Shown one piece after another: positions 1-11,759 of a stretch of 64,000 nucleotides of DNA; within the stretch, counting starts at the first letter, position 1; each line of letters starts with the position of its first letter. The notes beneath the pieces were generated by a model, which was not told the DNA's origin, ran no database searches, and saw nothing but the letters and a program-made list of their open reading frames with translations. Source of the DNA: Paramacrobiotus metropolitanus (taxonomy: Eukaryota; Tardigrada; Eutardigrada; Parachela; Macrobiotidae). Location of the stretch: NCBI RefSeq assembly GCF_019649055.1, contig NW_026570349.1, positions 1 through 64,000 on the forward strand, given 5' to 3'. A program made the position numbers and the translations under genes.

Positions 1-2161
1 GTGATATCCAAGAGTGGCACCTGGAACGAGTACTGGACGTGGGATTTCGCAATGGAGCCCGCTCGTTGGGACAAGGTCGCGATCGCGTATTCGTACGTAT
101 GCGAAAAGGAGAAATTATGTTTGTGATTATGCGCATTCAGTGCGCGCGTTCAGATGCCATGTGTCGCGATTGCGTGCACTCCACCTGTTGGTTGACAGCC
201 ACGACGAGGAAGGTTGCCGCCGGGATTGAAAAGTTTTTGCTTCAGCCCTGCCGGGCTGGGAATGTGCTCAAGTTATGCCATCCCCCCTTACCAGCCATCG
301 AGGTTCTACCTCCGCTTACTGCAGGTAAATGTCGTTGTTGTTATTAGCTAAAGAGTACTTCCTTGATCCTGTTCAAAACATCTTGAAATTTGCCGGGCCA
401 AAGATTCGCTGCCAGTTGTATACACTGTAAAGTTTTGCATAAGAAGCATTCCGCTGCATGATCAACCACACTTTAGCGCGGTTAGTTGAACAGCGACTCC
501 TGACGGAAGCTTTTTCAGGAATTGATTTCTAAACCTCGTTGTAGTGCGCTACTTTTTACTGAGCTGTGTGCGAGTACTGTATTTTGTTGCGGAATAAATA
601 GCTCTAACAATATTTGCAAATGTCTCTACCGCGGAAACGACCAAAATGTAAGAAACATATTTATCATAACAGATAGTATCATAGTAGTGCTAAAATAGCA
701 AACATTCTTCATACGTTGAAAATACGTACACTAACACCAGCGGAATTCAGTAGTTTCCATTATTTCAGAGGAAAATGAAATGGTTCTTCCCGATCTAATA
801 CTGGACATTTTGTCAAAAGTCATGTTTTACTTGGATACTGTTTCGCAAAGAAAGTTAAAACGGTATGTCACTATGTCTTGGAACGATAGTCACTACTCTG
901 TATACGAGTATGTGTTGTATCATTGATTACTGTACTAATTTGCTACATCGTAGCGTCCGAACCACCGTAGCTTTGTTCTCTGCTTTTTAGCGCGTAATAA
1001 TCACACGAGACATTGTAACTAAAACTAGTCTTCGTTCCTGTAGGGTGTGCGTACTGTGGAACGCTTTACTTTCCAACACGGAATCGTCGAATGATATTGT
1101 AATTGATTTCCGCGCTCTATGTCCGCAATTACAACAACGCTCCGAGACGGAAGGCTACCGCCTCGGACTACTGCCTCCATCGGGTCGTAAATACCAGGAC
1201 ACAAACGCTAGCATTAGTTAACATAAATGATCGTGCGGAAACCTTTGATACGGTTATTTTACTCGTTGCGGATGTACTCAGTCTGAAAAAAGTAATCCCT
1301 TTAATTATCGTCAAAAACTGTTCGGCAACTATAGTGAAGTCCTCGAGCGGAATGTGCAGAAGAAGCATTACTTCCGACTGGCGAAAGATTCAATTTCAGT
1401 TACTCCTCCTTAAGAAGGTCTGTTACCATGTACTGGTGCTGAATCTAGTGGCCGACTGCGGTTCATGGAGTGATGTGTTATTCCCACGTCGAAGCCGAAA
1501 GAATGACGGATTGAAGCAGCAGGATAGCCTAATCATAACTATACCGAAACTACGGTTGGATCAAAGCGACCGCGACGCCGATAGCATAGTGCAGCTTAAA
1601 CAAGCTATGGAACGCAATTGCCCACCGGTTGATCAGTCCGTTAGGAAACAGATCAAGGTTCTGCATGCCAGCTGGGTCAAACGCTTTCCCTATCCTGGAA
1701 GTGAGTGGGAAGGATTGCGGCGCCTTGTTCAACTGTACGTTTTTCTGGCATCAAGTATCTGCGCAGCTTTACTGTTTGCGCCTATGAACGCTCTGCCGAG
1801 TGTCGTATATTTTGTATGAAACCCAGACGCGAGCTGAATTTTTTTATTTTTCGCCGTATTTGTGCCGTTCTTTTACGCTTCGGGTACAAGCAATTTAGGA
1901 CTTCATTCTGTCTAAATCCTTTTATGAATTAATTTGTTTGTTGTAGCTTGGGAACGTGCGCAGCCGCGGATCATGTTCAATTTGGTGCAGACTGGAATTG
2001 GATGGACTGTGAGATATATTTTTAGTGGCTTGAATTTGAGGGATTTCGACAACCTGCCAATTGGAAACATAATATTAGCAATACTTGTTCGCGCTCACCT
2101 TAATGGCCAAAAATTTAGGCAGTGTTCTTACAAGCTTGTCGTTTCCGGTGTGCCGCTGTGA
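1..2161 (+). pseudogene. F-box family copy (subfamily I), partial and frameshifted
   Basis: Left-truncated member of the window's F-box family. Exon A is open from the edge to 324 and holds the family motif block RDRVFVRMRKGEIMF followed by a cysteine-containing tail; donor at 325 (gtaaat), phase 1. Exon F is 769-862 (F-box half, LPDLILDILSKVMFYLDTV). Exon B is 1044-1734, beginning R-VCVLWNALL. In exon B the frame is lost near 1172: an extra C in 'ctgcctccat' separates the GYRLGLL part from the HRVVN part, and the exon is 691 nt instead of a multiple of three. Exon D starts about 1947 and shows the LNLRDFDNLPIGN motif, but only after another frame change near 1990-2020. These breaks make it a probable pseudogene, unless both are sequencing errors. 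The product would have been an SCF-type substrate adaptor by analogy with F-box proteins. Confidence 0.7.
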
Positions 2162-2627
2162 CCGGCGATTTTCCGCGGCAGAGGTTGACGACATCGAAAA
2201 CTTCTCTATAGTACCGCGTACTTTGGGAAGATCTTTAGACGTGAATGCTATTTGGGAGTCTATAGCTGGAATCAGGGACAATTTTCAAACGCGTATTTGG
2301 CTTTAGTACAGCGCATCAACAGTTTGGTAAACCTAACTGCGACTGTGAGCCGCTACTTGCAGTACTCGAAAACAGTACCAAGTCAAAATAACTTTAAAAG
2401 GCAAAGAGGTTTCCTCTGCTTTTGTGGGGGGAAGACCATGTATGGAAAACCGGATGCAGTGGATTTTATTACTGTCACAGGAATCACATGTTTCATAAAT
2501 CTTAATAATTTTGTGCAGGTTACCGTCCGAAAGTCAAAAAGGACAACAAAATTTCAAAGCAGTTTCTTGTAGCAGCTTGCTTCTAAGACTTTAAAAAGCC
2601 GGAAAATCCCAGTGTAGTCCGTCAACC

Positions 2628-2682
2628 GGTAGTAATAACATCCAGCAGCGTTTGCGACTACTCCTACACGAGTAAATGTAAC
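2628..2682 (+). repeat. Dispersed repeat, copy 1
   Basis: About 55 bases around 'cagcgtttgcgactactcc' match 11106-11158 ('cagcgtttgcgactattcc') at most positions. Both lie in spacer DNA. They are probably fragments of one small transposon; no ends could be defined. The rest of 2162-2790 shows nothing I can assign. Confidence 0.5.
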
Positions 2683-2789
2683 CGCTCACTAGACGCACAA
2701 GATATGCGGGCGCAAGTTGCAAGCTGCTTCCCATGTAACCATTCAAGCGCCGGCATTTTGCAAGATACATGGTGGCCTTCTTGTCTTCA

Positions 2790-5700
2790 CACGAAGTGGC
2801 CTTGGCTCGTTAAAATATGCAGTCGATGTACTTGTACCTGATTTTGTATGCGAGCGAGTAACACTTGGAGGTGTTTTACTATCTGCGCGGCTGTAATTTT
2901 TCGATCCAAAGCCGGAACCAGACAGCAGTAGACGCTACTAGCGAATAATTTCGGAATATTGGCAGGAATGTAGGGGTGTAGCCATCATGTGCCAATTTGA
3001 ACAATAATTGATCGGATGAACAACTTCTCCCTCGGATCATTGTTTCCTCCACGTAACTATAAAGGCCATTTTTCTTGATCACCTTACAGAAGCGCCCTTC
3101 TTCTTTCTGAAAGGCACAGTTCAGTAGATCCAAAATGACACATCCCAAGCTCCAAATATCGATGCTATATCCGAGGGGTGCGTGATCCTCTTGGCATTTA
3201 AACATAGCCATTTCCGGCGACATATAAGTTATCGTGCCGTTCACCATCTCGAAGGATTGAGTTGAGTCAGTATCGCGGTCATCAAATCTGACAGCTCCGT
3301 CAAGATCTCCGATCAGTAGAGTGTAATGACCACTGGGGGATTTTTGTGTAAAATGTTCCCAGGTTTGAGATCTCCGTGAATCAGCTTATTCTGGTGGAGA
3401 AACGCCAGACCGCTGCTCACCTGTAGTGCGCGATCTAAAGCGGTAGTGACGCGAAACCTCTGTTTCTTTGATCTGCACTGAGCTAAGTGCCATTCCAAAT
3501 CACGGTCTGCAACGCAACAAAATCTTATCTTTATGTATTCATACAATCTTACCGACCAAAACGTATTTATGCGCCCTTTTTATGGACTCGTCAGCGCGTG
3601 GCCAGTTCTAGTCAAGCTTAGCCTTAAAAACTTCCATATTTTCCATAGATTTGTAAATAGATTATAGATTTTTTTTAGTGACCTCTGGTCAGAAAATAAT
3701 TTCATGAGGTCTTAAGTATAAGAAACGTAGAGCACTGGACTAAAGCCCGATACTTCATACAATCATACTGCCTGTAACCACGGAGTAAGTAAAACCAAAA
3801 CTTTAATAAAACCAGTACTAAAGTGCCGATCGCGGATGCGCGACGCATACATTATGAAAAAAAATATTATCAAGCTTTATTTATGTTGTCATAAGAATTC
3901 CTGTATATTTTACCATCATAGAAATTACCAACTTATCGCATTTATCGGTTGATAATTTGCTTACACAGTTTTGGCTCAATATCGTAATATCCTGTTAAAT
4001 TAAAGCTGCCACAGTACTTGCATACTCTCACAATTGTATGCATAATTAATTGTATTTTACAGAACCTATAACGTTTTATTAATAGCCGCTGCACTACTCA
4101 ACTTGAACGCACCTTCACACCAGTCCATCATAAAAATAACCTCAACGCCTTGAAGTACTTTCCGCGTGACGACATGATGATACGTGACCACATTAGGGTG
4201 CCTGTCCGTCAATCTTATCAGCAACTGCCACAGCTCTATATCGTTTTTCGAAGGATTCTTTCGAGTGTCAGCATTTTCTCGGTCGGATTTGAATAAAACC
4301 TCTTTAACAGCAACTGTACAACTGCCTGCATAATTTTGGTCATCCCTTAGTGTTGCTTTGTACACAGTACCAAACGTGCCTTGACCAATAAAGTCGCCAG
4401 GAAATTCGTAATCATACGCACAGCGGGGTCCAAATATTTCAATTAATGGACGGGAATTGCCGGAGGCTTCTTCAGAGTTTGCAACAGAATTCAGCCTACT
4501 GCGATTCCAGGTGCTTCCATAAATATAATCCTGCACTTTTACCAGACTATTGTAAACATCTTTTGCCGTAATCCTCTTGTCCAGATCCACTTGTACGCAT
4601 CTCTGGATAATTTTTAGAAACTCTTTAGGAATAATTTCCGGTATGTACGGCGGATATCCGTCCACAATTCTTTGGGAAAATTGCGAATGGAAAAACATTA
4701 ATACCGGCATATGTGCCACTAACAGTAACTTGGATAGGATGTGTTGTGGTTGCGTCCGGTTTCGAAATACGTTGGCTTTGGCGCTGGGTGTCAATACAGA
4801 ATCGAGAAACGGATCAAGCGTGCTGTCTCTTGCAGTGGCAATAAATTCACAGAGTTTATTTTTAAAACCACTGTCGCAGGTTGTGGAACTGAGGCCATTC
4901 GGTTTCCGAAAAATAGCACTTAGCTAGTTCATAAATTACGCAGCCCAATCCCCAACTGTCTGTTTTCGCTCCAAATTTCTTTGGCAACAGATGTCGTATG
5001 TCCGAAAATTTTAAGAGGTATTCTGGCGACATTGTGTTACGCATTAATGGGAAAACAAGCTGTCTTTCCAGTTCTTCATCCAACAATAGCTCAAAGAACA
5101 ACCCGGCAATTCGCAGGACATTTCGATTACCCACCGGACGCTCGACGTACACGAAATCGGGGCTCAGTCTGCCGTGCACAATTCCTTTTTCATGCAGATA
5201 TCCGAGCCCGCTCGCCAATTGTTTAGAGTAATCCAATAGAGTAGCAAGATGAAGTTTCCGGTTGTTGGCTATCAAGGAATCTATTACTGCCTGTAACGTT
5301 TCACCTGCAAAATAACAGTAGTATACGAGTAATAACCTTGATGAACTGTTTTTGATTTTATAGCAGTTAATTATGTTAGTGTTACTGTGTTGGATGTCAA
5401 AGCAACGGGAGTGTCAAAGTTCCGGATACATGTGCACGCAATTGCTGAGAATTGAAATACAGTTTCAGGCAGTAGTACCTGTGGCCAAGCCTTCGTTGAC
5501 CAGTAAAAACATCCATGTCTTATCTTTCCCTTTGCAAGAATCGAGCGAAATCTTCTGGATTTCCAAGACATTCTTGTGTTGCAGGTTTAGCAGCTTCGCA
5601 CCGTACGCTTTTGCTCTTTTCGTGTGAGCACACACATAGTTGTCTTCAAGCGGGAATATCAGATCGTACACTAATGGCTTCTCTTCCCTGAGATTCGAAA

Positions 5701-6183
5701 GTACTGGCTTGTCACCCCAGTTAAAATTTCCATTTAAATGAATATAAGGGTCATGATCGGGCAAATCGTTCGATGCAGTAAGGTTGGACCTAAGCCGCAA
5801 ACACACCTGTGGCTGATACGCTCCCTTTTCGTTATCCAGCGTCTGATCGAAACAAGCGGTGCCGGTATTCCAATTAGATAAGAATGATTCCAGTGACTGG
5901 TTGTTCCCTTCCAGTGTAACATTACTGGCTGATGGATCATGCAACCTGGATACGGTAATCATCTTTTGATAGCCAATTTCCAGCGCGATAACTGGATTCT
6001 TTACGACCATAATAATTTCACGCGCCTTTAGGTATTCCTCGCCTTTTGCAAGTCGCTCCATACAGTAAGTGGCTATCTTCATGCGCAACGGTCTGTTAAT
6101 GCCTGACAGTTCTCGTAATACTGCCGAAAAATTGTGTCCTAAAACCGCACAAATATGCAAGGTCGGGGAAACTAATAAGCCAA
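2790..6183 (-). CDS. Pseudokinase plus protein kinase tandem (possibly 3' half of a larger kinase-Kelch gene)
   Basis: Exons read on the minus strand: about 6183-5479, 5304-4113 and 3506-about 2790, with phase-matched joins. The first exon ends in an N-lobe-like stretch (HKNVLEIQKI, MFLLVNEG). The second exon carries a degenerate C-lobe with HGRLSPDF in place of HRDLKxxN and no DFG, followed by DSWGLGCVIYELA; this is a pseudokinase. It then gives the C-lobe end (DGYPPYIPEIIPKEF, DKRITAKDV) and a new N-lobe with GQGTFGTVYKA and the lysine of VAVKEV. The third exon supplies HGDLKPGN, GDLDGA in the DFG place, TYMSPEM and DIWSLGCVILDL, so this second kinase keeps its catalytic residues. Frame is broken three times, each in a homopolymer (A5 4909-4913, G5 3335-3339, G4 2973-2976). 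Either the assembly has indel errors or the gene is dying. A GCN2/JAK-like regulatory pair is an analogy only. Confidence 0.6.
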
Positions 6184-6229
6184 AACAAACTGAACAACAG
6201 TACAGGACATAGAAGATGTGTTCATTATC

Positions 6230-6340
6230 AAAATGCCAAGGCTGTTTATCGGGGATGCGTTGTTATGCTGACGACCGCGATAGATTTCTGCCCATGTACG
6301 ATCAAGTCCATTCTCATTGATAATTTCAAAAGTTGATAAC
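6230..6340 (-). CDS. Possible Kelch-like exon between the two halves of the kinase locus
   Basis: On the minus strand this stretch is open and reads FEIINENGLDRTWAEIYRGR followed by a hydrophobic run, a layout like a degenerate Kelch blade (E, spacer, W, R). It lies between the Kelch exon at 8585-8090 and the exon beginning about 6183, on the same strand, downstream of the inserted element. I could not find splice sites whose phases join it cleanly to either neighbour. It is listed as a candidate exon that would make 10134-2790 one gene. Confidence 0.3.
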
Positions 6341-6603
6341 GTGTTGACTGAGCATCTGCTTCATCAATAATGCTAAAACTGAAGATGAATGAAAATAACT
6401 CGTTTTGCGATAAGCATGTGCTATTTTGTGCCGTCTCGTTAGATTATGCAACTAGAGTGGACAGATCGTTCATACATTCCGATTTGTTTCCGCTTGACCT
6501 CCGTGTTGATTAATTAGGCCTCAGTTAAAAAACTCACGAGTAAACCTAAACATTGGCTATGCATTCAACAAACATGCACCATCGTGAATCAGGACCACAA
6601 CAC

Positions 6604-6847
6604 TATCAGATGGCGCTGACTAGGCGCGCATCGACCATCGACGGCGAAACAAAAGCAAACCCGGATGAAGGCTTTAATGCCGAAATCTGACACACACCGC
6701 GCTTTGCGCGCAAGCCAAGAACCAACTGGTCTCTGTAGGCAGCGCAGCTGCCTTATAGAGCCATCAAAGCGCATGCAAATGCCCAGACAGGAAAAAACCC
6801 AAAACCAACCAATGAGAGAAGGGCTGAATCATAAGCCCGCCCTGATA
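6604..6847. repeat. Terminal direct repeat (left), 244 bp
   Basis: Left copy of the terminal repeat, starting TATCAGATGG and ending CCCTGATA. It is the same length as the copy at 7788-8031 and I saw no mismatch. Confidence 0.85.
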
Positions 6848-7787
6848 TCCCTGTACGGTCTAACACTGAGCTCCTGCGAAGTGCAGGTAAATGGCGTGAT
6901 GCGCCGTAAAAGAACAGTGGATACAGGGACCGGTACGGTCCCTGTACTATGTCTAATAGACTGTACTACCGGGTGGCTCGGTTCCAGTTCGGTCGGCTCA
7001 CGTGGTCCGGTATGGGATCTGGTTCAGTCAGGTTTGGTCCGGCTCGGTCCAGGTTTGGTCGGCTCGGATCAGGTTCGGTTTAGGAGTGGTTCTCGGTCGG
7101 TTTGGCTCGGGTTCGGTCGGTCTGGTTCGGCTTCACGCGGTCCAGTGCCTAGGTCAACGCACTGTCGCGACAGAATCCAGGGTCGGATGCGGAAATCGGT
7201 AGATTCCGCATTTTATCCGTCTGGAGAAAGGTCACCGTCTGGGGAAAATCGCGCAGGGGTTTGGGGCACAGGTACGGCCATGACCCTGCAAACACAAAAT
7301 TACGCTGCTCCGGTGGGGCAATTCCACTGCTCCGCCGGGGGAAAGGTCGCTGTCCCAGGTAAGGCGGGCAGGGTTTTGGTGGGGTGAATTTCTCGGCGTG
7401 GTAATGGTGGTCGATCCGGCCGTGGGGATCGGGGTTGGCGTGGCTGTTGGTGGTGGTGAAGGGTCCGCAGGTTTCCTGCTGGTCCGGGTTGCGTCCACCG
7501 TCGGCATCCGTCATCGGTACGGTGTGGCTGTGGGTTTGTCCGTCCATCGCTGCACTTCTGGCTTGGCGATATCTCCATCCCCTTCTGGGAGAGGCAGTTT
7601 CCTCCGCGTTCTGCGGGAGTGACGGCACAGCTCCGGCGACTGACGGGAAATCCGGAGGAGCGGGTGAGCTCCGTACCCGGGGGTGGCACAGGGCGCGATC
7701 ACGCGATCTGGTCCACAACTCAGAGGTGGCCCGTGAGCGGGGCAAGCCCGCTGTGCAACACACGAACGTCTCCGTGATCTGCTACCA

Positions 7788-8031
7788 TATCAGATGGCGC
7801 TGACTAGGCGCGCATCGACCATCGACGGCGAAACAAAAGCAAACCCGGATGAAGGCTTTAATGCCGAAATCTGACACACACCGCGCTTTGCGCGCAAGCC
7901 AAGAACCAACTGGTCTCTGTAGGCAGCGCAGCTGCCTTATAGAGCCATCAAAGCGCATGCAAATGCCCAGACAGGAAAAAACCCAAAACCAACCAATGAG
8001 AGAAGGGCTGAATCATAAGCCCGCCCTGATA
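7788..8031. repeat. Terminal direct repeat (right), 244 bp
   Basis: Right copy of the terminal repeat. It is followed at 8032-8035 by 'acac', the target-site duplication partner of 6600-6603. Confidence 0.85.
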
Positions 8032-8089
8032 ACACCATTATTTTTGAATATTCTTACACACAAGCCGGCCATATATAAGACAGGTTTAC

Positions 8090-10134
8090 AGCATATGAAA
8101 AATCCAGGCCACAGTGGCTTCTGCTGTCCATGTTCTTGAAAGGTATATTGGTCCACTTATTCTGATCGCGGTCATAGAATTCCATTGTCTGTAAAATGCT
8201 GCTGGTACCATTGAAGAGAATTCGTCCACCGAATACATGGATGCGGTTGTTCAGCACAAAAGCACAGTGACCCGTTCGCGGCTGTGGAAGATCGTGGATT
8301 TCTTGCCAACCGCCATCGGGTGATTGAATATCTAAGCGCAAACAGGATTTTGACACATGATAGTCAGCACATATCGAAACTGTTAAACCTCCAATTATAT
8401 ATAAAGTTCCTTGTAGCACAGCTAGAGCAAAGTCTCGTCGCTCTCCAGGCATATCCGGTAGGTTGTGCCACGTGTACGTGTCAGTGTCAAAGTAGCCAAT
8501 CCACATGGACTTTGTTGATTGAAACGACCGTCCAAAAATGTAAATAAGTTTGTTTCCGAATCGTACACCGCGCTCGAAAAAGGGTCTAAAAATCAGGCCT
8601 ACATTTATGGAGTTACATAAATTTTTTTAAGTATCTTACCTCGACATGTGGCCCGGTTCACCATTACCGGCAATTTGAAACGGAATCTGCAGAATTTCTC
8701 CACTAGGAATAATAGCGGCTTTAAACTGCGGTTGCAAGCCGGTCAAATCCCAAAAGTAGACCTTGTCGCGCACGGTTATGGGACAGGTCATCCGAGCTGA
8801 GCCATCCGACAGCGAGACAGCATAACACATTTCTGCCGCAAGGTCCCACGCTAAGGTTTTGTACTCTCGGGCTCCAGGTTCATCCATTACCTGACATATC
8901 ACCATATTATTGGATTCACCAAATCCACTCCAGAAAACCTTGGTCTGCAGTTCCGTTGGTAGTGGGAACGGATGTAAGATATTTGCCGAAGGAATCAGCA
9001 CTTGAACCGCAAGGTTTGTGAAGCGGTTTTCACAGTGGATTAATACGATAACCTCCTTTGGTGCCTCTTTCTCGGCTTCGACTAAACTCTGCAACGCTTG
9101 ATCGGCATCCTGTCGATCAGCCGGATTTTCATGTAAGCAGTTTCGAATGCATTTTGCCAAATTTGCTGGGACATATTCAGACACCAACGGAACGTAACCA
9201 TCAACCAATAAAGATGCAAAATAAGCGTCAGTAATTTTGCAGCCTGCTTGAATGGTCTTAAGTCCTCGGCAGAGCTGTTTTTCGTGCCTCCCAATAACGT
9301 AGCCTGCTAATTCCAGAATTATGCAACCCAGGCTCCAGATGTCAACTTTCCTTCCTGTTAAAACAGAAATTGGTGCATTCTGCGTGTCTACAAAACGCTT
9401 CAGCATTTCTGGTGACATATAGCGAACAGTTCCGCAAAGACGAGTAATATCTTGCGAGCACGTAACATCGCGCTGCATTTTGACGATTTCATCCAGGTCA
9501 CCGATCACTAATCGAATGTTACCGTTCTCCATTTGTCTAACAAGGATATTCTTAGGCTTCAGATCGGCATGGATGATCTTTTCCTTGTGCAGAAATTGTA
9601 ATCCTTTCGTAATTTGCATGGCGTATCGGATAGCTTCGGCTTCATCGAGCAGCAACCCTTCGGACCGCAGTTTCCCAAACCAACGTTCCATATCTGTTCC
9701 TGAAAAAAATACACGATGTGTCAACTTAAGACACAGGCCGGCTAAAGCATCGTGGAAAAAAAGGTCTGCTACAGATGCAGTTGGTAGAACTTACCAGGAT
9801 AATAATCCATCATAAGTTCAATGGATGCGCCCCCAAGTGATCCGGTAATCTTAATTTTGTGGTACGCCACCAGGTGGTCGTGGGATAAATCTATCAACCC
9901 TTTCAAGCTGTTGCGCAGCTTCATCCAGTTCTCTGGTTTGGCCAAGATTTCCGAACCCTGATCCAGATGAACGACTTTAACGGCCGCGATGTTTTCATTC
10001 GTGAAACCTCCTCCTTCAGTAATCTTGGCTTTGTACACAGTACCGTAGCCTCCTTTTGCAATGCAGTCTTCCGGTCTGTAGCAATAATCACAGCATCGTC
10101 CAAACGCTTCATTTCGAATGCACACAGCAGCCAT
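8090..10134 (-). CDS. Protein kinase with C-terminal Kelch repeats
   Basis: Three exons: 10134-9795, 9699-8640 and 8585-8090, with phases that match (total 1896 nt, a multiple of three). Residues 1-113 form the kinase N-lobe: glycine loop AKGGYGTVYKA (about 27-36) and the lysine in AAVKVV (about 53). The second exon supplies HADLKPKNIL (catalytic Asp, Lys and Asn kept; Arg of HRD replaced by Ala), GDLDE at the DFG position, RYMSPEM and DIWSLGCIILEL, so it is probably an active non-RD Ser/Thr kinase. From about residue 370 the protein turns into Kelch-like blades; exon 3 has W and GG signatures (YTWHNLPDMPGERRDF, LYIIGGL, RIHVFGG). The start at 10134 is the first Met before the kinase domain. 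The last exon ends at a likely donor (gtaaac), so more exons should follow, but the element at 6604-8031 intervenes. It may be the 5' half of one gene with 6183-2790. Confidence 0.75.
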
Positions 10135-11759
10135 TCACGAGAAAAGGAGTTAGTTCAGCATGTTAGCAAATTAATCTGAAGTATCAAGCTTCCTTGAAGA
10201 CGGCGCATTGGATTTTTGCCGCTGCTTGATCTACTCGGGTAGACATTGTACAGCACAGATATTACACTTAATAATATTGTGTACATAATTATAATTGTGA
10301 ACAAAAAATTGCAAATAACTTAACAACCGTCCATCAAAATAAAGCTCAGGTAAATGACATGTACCTCACGTTTATCATGGCGACTATGGTACAGATATAT
10401 GTAGAGTTCTGACCGATAAGGAAGGAAAAGGCTACCTTTGCAACTGCGAAATCGTTGTGGGACACCACTGGAGGCAATGAACTAGCTGTATTCATGTACT
10501 TATCGGAAGTATTGCGGTTTCTCCTTCACATCGATTTATGGCATGAGTGGCCTATAACAGTTCTCAGCAGTTTCATAGCATTTGCAGTACGACCGGTACG
10601 TATCCAACATTTACGGTACGTTGCGATTGTCTCCGTGGCATCCACAAATCAACTCTTGCACGGTAATGGCTCATTTTTTAGTGCATCGTACTGTAGTAGT
10701 AAAATATTATGAAAAATCGTATACCCCGTAGTGACTGTACTGTCTGTACAGACTATGCCTGTGGTCTGCGGATATTGTATTGTCGCGTTATTGCAGTTGA
10801 CTGGTATTATTGTCACAAGTGCTTTTGTCTCCATTCTTCACGAAATCCCTTCTAATCGGGGGAATACACGAGAGAACAATAAGAGTAAGTAACTGTGAAA
10901 TTGTGAATAGTGTTACACTATCACAATTTCACAATTAAAAATATTGGTTTTATTGACCAGTGCGAAGGCAGTAATTGTAAGATGAATATAGGTAGTGCGT
11001 ATAATTTATTTACGTATTACCCTTGTCTCAGTAATAATTATGTATCCTTATAATTCTCGGTAGCGGCATACCTACTGTATAAGCGTTTTTGGTATTTTCG
11101 GCAACCGGCAGTAATAATATCGATCAGCGTTTGCGACTATTCCAATACACAAACTCTGTTGGTGCCACTTTATCGAGCGGCTACAGCAACGTCACAACGT
11201 AGTCTCCGGAATGCAGCTGAAAAATGGCTGATTAATGAGCTTCCATAATTTAATTTATTGTTTTATGCAGCGGGACAGATGCATCAGACTATTCTGGGCA
11301 CCTGACACAATTGTTAGCACAATTTAACACCGCAAAAAAAGTAGCCCCAAGTGCCGTAATTATGAATTATCAGTCAAAACAAAACGAAAATGTAAAAAGG
11401 ATAGCTCCTTCCGCTTTGATTCCGGTACAGCTACCTGCAAAGAGATGCTATCCTATCGGTAAGGAAAGGAAAGCAGGAAGCTCTAACAAGGTTAATACTA
11501 CGCAACTTTTATGACACAAATATGAATACAGGTTTTTCTGGAACTGGTGCACAAATCATAGACATCGGTTGTATGACATGGGCCGATCGGCACCGAAAAA
11601 CCGGCAATTCTGAAAAGAACATAAACGTCAGAAATGCTGCTTGATAAATCAAATGCCGTCAGCTTGAATTATGTTAAAGCTAAATTTATGCCAACAGTGC
11701 TGCGGATACGCACAATACGGGCAGCCGGGCAACAGTACCTGGAGTTGCAGCACTGTACT
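10135..11759. other. Spacer with no convincing gene
   Basis: Only short open frames without motifs or splice support. It contains the second copy of the dispersed repeat (11106-11158). The rest looks like ordinary AT-rich intergenic DNA. Confidence 0.5.
11106..11158 (+). repeat. Dispersed repeat, copy 2
   Basis: Matches 2628-2682 around 'cagcgtttgcgactattcc'. The neighbouring 'aactctgttggtgccac' recalls a stretch near 47560, so this may be a worn piece of the small element family seen there. Confidence 0.4.

Larger units (their letters stand above)
6604..8031. mobile_element. TRIM-like LTR element, non-autonomous
   Basis: Two direct repeats of 244 bp, 6604-6847 and 7788-8031, look identical by eye. 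Each begins TATCAG and ends CTGATA, a short inverted pair as LTRs have, and the whole is flanked by the 4-bp direct repeat 'acac' (6600-6603 and 8032-8035). The 940-bp interior is GC-rich, contains a run of ggttcggt-like units (about 6960-7140) and encodes nothing recognisable: no reverse transcriptase, integrase or gag. The open frames inside are compositional. Identical terminal repeats imply a recent insertion. It sits in the kinase/Kelch locus, apparently in an intron. I did not find a clear tRNA-primer site directly after the first repeat, so a different mechanism, such as two MITEs flanking captured DNA, remains possible. Confidence 0.7.

Noticed and set aside
7149-7763. A 204-codon minus-strand frame inside the TRIM-like element
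   Set aside because: It lies in GC-rich simple-repeat sequence where long frames occur on both strands by composition. There are no gag, protease, RT or integrase motifs.
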